The translations under genes and the position numbers were made by a program. The notes beneath the pieces were generated by a model. That model did not search any database, had not been told where the DNA came from, and saw nothing but the letters and a program-made list of their open reading frames with translations. Positions 12,600-15,479 of a stretch of 15,479 bases of DNA are shown here, piece by piece. Numbering within the stretch: the first letter of the stretch is position 1; each line of letters begins with the position of its first letter. Source of the stretch: an uncultured Oscillospiraceae bacterium (GTDB lineage Bacteria > Bacillota > Clostridia > Oscillospirales > Oscillospiraceae); assembly GCA_910585155.1 (NCBI GenBank), contig CAJUEC010000048.1, positions 1 through 15,479 on the forward strand, written 5' to 3'.

Positions 12600-13882
12600 A
12601 TACCGCAAACGTTCCTGTCTATACTGTATCTGAGGTCAACGGCTATGTGAAGTCGCTGATGGACGGCGACCCGCTGCTCACCGGCCTTCTGGTGCGGGGG
12701 GAGATCTCCAACTATAAATGCTATCCCTCCGGCCACCACTACTTCTCCCTGAAGGACGCCCAGGGCGCCCTGCGGTGCGTCATGTTCCGGGGGGAGGCGG
12801 CGCGGCTGCGCTTCCGCCCGGCTAACGGGATGGAGGTGGTGGCCTTTGGCCGGATCTCGGTGTTCCCCCGGGACGGGCAGTATCAGCTGTATTGCAGCGA
12901 GCTGATCCAGGACGGCCGGGGGGCGCTGGACGCCGCCTTCGAGCGGCTGCGCCGCCGGCTGGAGGAGGAGGGCCTGTTTGACCCCGGCCACAAGACGCCG
13001 CTGCCCGGATACCCCAAAAAGATCGCCCTGGTCACCTCGCCCGCGGGGGCGGCGGTGCGGGATATGCTGCGGGTGCTGGGGGCCCGGTGGCCCTTGGCGG
13101 AGGTTTTGATCGCCCCCGTGCGGGTGCAGGGGACGGAGGCGGCGGGGGAGATCGCCGCCGCCATCCACCGGCTGAACAACCGGGCGGACATCGACTTGAT
13201 CATCGCAGGCCGGGGGGGCGGCTCCAGGGAGGACCTGTGGGCCTTCAACGAGGAGGTGGTGGCCCGGGCCATCTATCTGTCCAATATCCCGGTGATCTCC
13301 GCCGTGGGACATGAGCCGGACGTGACCATCGCCGACTATGCGGCGGACCTGCGGGCCGCCACCCCGTCCAACGCGGGGGAGCTGGCCGTCCCCGACCAGG
13401 GGGAGGAGCGGGGGCGGCTGGCCCAGCTGGACCGCCGGCTGGCCCGGGCCCTCCGGAGCAGGCTGGAGGGGGCCCGGCGGGAGCTGGAGCGGATGAAGAA
13501 CAGCCCCGCGATGAAGCAGGCCAAGGCCCCCATCCAGGACCGGCGCATGGCCCTGGACGCCCTGCGCCGCCGGATGGCTCTGGCCCTCAGGGGGGAGGTG
13601 GAGGGGGGCAAGCGGGCCCTCTCCGCCCAGCGAGGGCGGCTGCCCCTGGCGATGGGGGCCCGGCTGGCCGCCCAGCGGGGGCGGTTGGGCCGCCTGGCGG
13701 CGGGGCTGGACGCCATGAGCCCGCTGAAGGTGCTGGGCCGGGGCTACGCCATCGCCCGGAAGGGGGAGAACGTGGTGTCCTCCGCCGCCCAGGCGGAGCG
13801 GGGGGACCGGCTGGACGTGCTGGTGTCCGACGGCGTGCTGAACTGTATTGTTGAGGAGAAGGAGGAGAGGACATGGCGGTGA
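12596..13882 (+). CDS. xseA: Exodeoxyribonuclease VII large subunit
   Basis: XseA is the catalytic subunit of ExoVII, which degrades single-stranded DNA from both ends to short acid-soluble pieces. The product has 428 residues. It shows an N-terminal OB domain with VYTVSEVNGYVKSLM, RGEISNYKCYPSGHHYFSLK (34-53), the catalytic core with IALVTSPAGAAVRDML (143-158), AGRGGGSREDLWAFNEE (204-220) and SAVGHEPDVTIADYAADLRA (235-254), then a long basic coiled-coil (about 268-380) and a C-terminal SPLKVLGRGYAIARK that docks small subunits. GTG 12596 overlaps the preceding stop as GTGA. It overlaps xseB by 10 bases, so the two subunits are probably translationally coupled. Confidence 0.96.
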   Translation: MNTANVPVYTVSEVNGYVKSLMDGDPLLTGLLVRGEISNYKCYPSGHHYFSLKDAQGALRCVMFRGEAARLRFRPANGMEVVAFGRISVFPRDGQYQLYCSELIQDGRGALDAAFERLRRRLEEEGLFDPGHKTPLPGYPKKIALVTSPAGAAVRDMLRVLGARWPLAEVLIAPVRVQGTEAAGEIAAAIHRLNNRADIDLIIAGRGGGSREDLWAFNEEVVARAIYLSNIPVISAVGHEPDVTIADYAADLRAATPSNAGELAVPDQGEERGRLAQLDRRLARALRSRLEGARRELERMKNSPAMKQAKAPIQDRRMALDALRRRMALALRGEVEGGKRALSAQRGRLPLAMGARLAAQRGRLGRLAAGLDAMSPLKVLGRGYAIARKGENVVSSAAQAERGDRLDVLVSDGVLNCIVEEKEERTWR

Positions 13883-14109
13883 AAAAGCAGCAGTCCTTTG
13901 AGGAGGCCATGGGCCGGCTGGAGGCGGTGGTGGCCCAGCTGGAGCGGGGCGACTGCGGCCTGGACGAGTCCCTCAAGCTGTTTGAGGAGGGGGCGAAGCT
14001 GGCCGGCGCCTGTGAGAAGCTGCTGGACCAGGCGGAGCAGAAGGTGGAGCTGCTGCTGGCCGACGGCAGCGAGGTCCCTTTTGAGGGGGCGCAGACCGAT
14101 GGACTTTGA
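13873..14109 (+). CDS. xseB: Exodeoxyribonuclease VII small subunit
   Basis: XseB is the small helical subunit; several copies bind the XseA coiled coil to form active ExoVII. The 78-residue product fits the family, with SFEEAMGRLEAVVAQLERGD (8-27), LDESLKLFEEGAKLAGACE (30-48) and a C-terminal helix EKLLDQAEQKVELL. GGAGGAGAGG lies directly upstream, within the end of xseA. It overlaps xseA by 10 bases and ispA by 11 bases. Confidence 0.96.
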   Translation: MAVKKQQSFEEAMGRLEAVVAQLERGDCGLDESLKLFEEGAKLAGACEKLLDQAEQKVELLLADGSEVPFEGAQTDGL

Positions 14110-14992
14110 GCGGGAATACCGCCAGGCCCAGGCCCTGGCGGAGGGAGAGCTGCAAAACGCCTTTGCCGACGCCCTGGACGGCCCCCACCGGGAGCTGCTG
14201 GAGGCCATGCGGTACAGCCTGCTGGCCGGAGGCAAGCGGGTGCGGCCGGTGCTGGCGCTGAAGTTCTGCCAGGCGCTGTGCGGGGAGATGGAGCCCGCCC
14301 TGGACTACGCCTGCGGCGTGGAGATGCTCCACACATACTCCCTCATCCACGACGACCTGCCCTGCATGGATAACGACGGGCTGCGCCGGGGCAAGCCCAC
14401 CTGCCACGTGAAGTACGGCGAGTGGCTGGCCCTGCTGGCGGGGGACGCCCTCCAGGCCGCCGCCTTCGAGCGGCTGGCGGCGTCGAAGCGGACCGCCCCC
14501 GCCGCCAACGGCAGGGCCTGCGCCATTCTGGCCCGGGCGGCGGGACAAAACGGGATGTGCGGCGGGCAGTATCTGGACATCAGGTGGGAGGGACAGGAGC
14601 CGCCGGATGGCTATGGCCTGGAGCAGATCGACGCCTGGAAGACCGGGGCCCTGCTGGAGGCGGCGTGCCTGCTGGGGCTGACGGCATCCCCGGTGGAGCC
14701 GTCGCCGGAGCAGCGGGCGGCGGCGGAGCGGTACGCCGCCCACCTGGGAATGGCCTTCCAGATCCGGGACGATATGCTGGATGTGGAGTCCACCGAGGAG
14801 GAGCTGGGCAAGCCCATCGGCTCCGACGCCCAGAACGGCAAGCGCACCTACGCCGCCCAATACGGTTTGGCGTGGTGCCGGGAGCTGGTGGGCCAGCTGA
14901 CGGAGAAGGCCAAGGAGAGCGTGCGGGGGGCCTTTGAGCGGCCGGAGTTCCTGTGCGCCCTGGCCGATTCCCTGGCACAGCGGAAAAGCTGA
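14099..14992 (+). CDS. ispA: Farnesyl diphosphate synthase (polyprenyl synthetase)
   Basis: IspA adds isopentenyl diphosphate to allylic primers to make farnesyl diphosphate, the precursor of undecaprenyl carrier lipid and quinone tails. From ATG 14099 the product is 297 residues, typical of bacterial FPP synthases. Visible are LLAGGKRVRPVL (41-52, the IPP-binding basic patch), the first Asp-rich motif HDDLPCMDND (84-93), RRGKPTCH, GGQYLDI (155-161), KTGALLEAA (181-189), and the second Asp-rich motif FQIRDDMLDV (220-229). HTYSLI before the first motif is the pattern seen in short-chain FPP synthases and supports a C15 product. It follows xseB as in B. subtilis. The expected dxs is not next; a DUF212 gene is. 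Confidence 0.95.
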   Translation: MDFEREYRQAQALAEGELQNAFADALDGPHRELLEAMRYSLLAGGKRVRPVLALKFCQALCGEMEPALDYACGVEMLHTYSLIHDDLPCMDNDGLRRGKPTCHVKYGEWLALLAGDALQAAAFERLAASKRTAPAANGRACAILARAAGQNGMCGGQYLDIRWEGQEPPDGYGLEQIDAWKTGALLEAACLLGLTASPVEPSPEQRAAAERYAAHLGMAFQIRDDMLDVESTEEELGKPIGSDAQNGKRTYAAQYGLAWCRELVGQLTEKAKESVRGAFERPEFLCALADSLAQRKS

Positions 14993-15012
14993 TAGGCCAG
15001 GCTTCACCAAAG

Positions 15013-15028
15013 GTCCCGGGCCCGGGAC
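15013..15028. repeat. 16-bp perfect palindrome after ispA
   Basis: GTCCCGGGCCCGGGAC is fully self-complementary. It lies 20 bases after the ispA stop and about 65 bases before the next gene. Without a loop or T-tract it is not a good terminator; a protein-binding dyad is possible, but chance in GC-rich DNA cannot be excluded. Confidence 0.4.
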
Positions 15029-15092
15029 GGCCGCCTGGGCGTACGCGGAAGCAGGCCGCAAAAAAGACCATACGATCAAGGAGAGATGTGGG

Positions 15093-15479
15093 ATGATCCC
15101 GATTTTGTTGATTGCCATCGCCGCCTGGGCCATCGCCCAGGTGCTGAAGCTGCTGATTGCCACCGCGGTCTATCGAAAGTTCGACATTACCTACCTCACC
15201 ACGGGGGGGGGTATGCCCAGCTCCCACTCGGCGCTGGTGTGCGCCGCCGCCGCCGCCTGCGGCATGAGGGTGGGGTTCGACTCTCCGGTGTTCGCAGTCG
15301 CGGCGGTGCTGGCCTTCATCGTCATGTATGACGCGGCTCACGTCCGCCGGGAGACGGGAGAGCAGGCCAAGGTGCTCAACTATATCATCCACAACTGGGA
15401 GGAGTTCAAGCCGGAGAACTTCGAGCGGGACTTCAAGGAGCTTATCGGCCACACCCCCCTCCAGGTGGCGGTGGGCGCG
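15093..15479 (+). CDS. DUF212 (YuiD / divergent PAP2) membrane protein, N-terminal part
   Basis: 129 residues are visible before the window ends; the family is about 140-160. The product has a hydrophobic N-terminal helix (about 2-24), the family hallmark GGGMPSSHSALV (38-49), which resembles a PAP2 phosphatase motif, a membrane segment at 65-80 ending in MYDAAHVRRETGEQA (78-92), and the soluble tail KVLNYIIHNW... ending near LIGHTPLQV. The family is annotated as a divergent PAP2-like membrane protein; its substrate is not established, and an undecaprenyl or other lipid phosphate is only a guess from the motif and from ispA next door. AAGGAGAG lies about 8 bases before the ATG. Confidence 0.9.
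   Translation, partial: MIPILLIAIAAWAIAQVLKLLIATAVYRKFDITYLTTGGGMPSSHSALVCAAAAACGMRVGFDSPVFAVAAVLAFIVMYDAAHVRRETGEQAKVLNYIIHNWEEFKPENFERDFKELIGHTPLQVAVGA

Noticed and set aside
15069..15076. CATACGAT as a sigma-E or sigma-K -10 box for the DUF212 gene
   Set aside because: It matches a sigma-E -10 at 7 of 8 bases, but no ATA-type -35 lies 13-15 bases upstream, and the start would leave almost no leader before the ribosome site.
1..15479. CRISPR arrays, tRNA/rRNA genes, transposases, phage or defence genes
   Set aside because: No regularly spaced direct repeats, no cloverleaf-like segments with the usual T-arm sequence, and no recognisable mobile or defence protein among the credible genes.

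Overview
The window reads as a chromosomal core segment of a high-GC, spore-forming Bacillota of class Clostridia, most likely the Oscillospiraceae (Flavonifractor/Pseudoflavonifractor-like). This is inferred from a complete spoIIIA operon, a B. subtilis-like nusB-xseA-xseB-ispA cluster, GSI-alpha glutamine synthetase, the LL-diaminopimelate aminotransferase route to lysine and peptidoglycan, and strong G/C use at third codon positions. I see no phage, transposase, CRISPR, defence or rRNA/tRNA gene. The long open frames antisense to the real genes are side effects of the GC-rich codon use.

Layout. (1) 1-746, minus strand: N-terminal part of pyruvate,phosphate dikinase (ppdK), divergent from glnA across a 390-base regulatory region with a good sigma-A promoter for each side and two dyads. 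(2) 1137-4756: glnA, dapF and dapL. A short multi-hairpin stretch follows glnA and ends in a second, diverged copy of the last eight codons and stop of glnA. The dapF start codon lies inside a strong hairpin. dapL has its own promoter and ends at a textbook terminator. (3) 4895-9856: a likely sigma-E promoter followed by spoIIIAA-AB-AC-AD-AE-AF-AG-AH, mostly joined by 4-base start/stop overlaps. These genes encode the mother-cell half of the 'feeding tube' channel used during sporulation. (4) 9857-10510: about 650 bases without a credible gene, packed with inverted repeats, where B. subtilis carries accB-accC. (5) 10575-15479: an Asp23/Gls24 protein, nusB, a divergent TsaD/Kae1-fold protein where B. 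subtilis has folD, xseA, xseB, ispA, and the start of a DUF212 (YuiD/divergent PAP2) membrane protein cut by the window edge.

The genes cover central carbon metabolism (PpdK), nitrogen assimilation (GlnA), meso-diaminopimelate synthesis (DapL then DapF), sporulation (SpoIIIA), transcription antitermination (NusB), DNA processing (ExoVII) and isoprenoid synthesis (IspA). Nothing here is convincingly a new multi-gene system. The points most worth a second look are the duplicated glnA tail, the dapF start-site hairpin, the divergent TsaD-like gene, and the hairpin-rich region in place of accBC.
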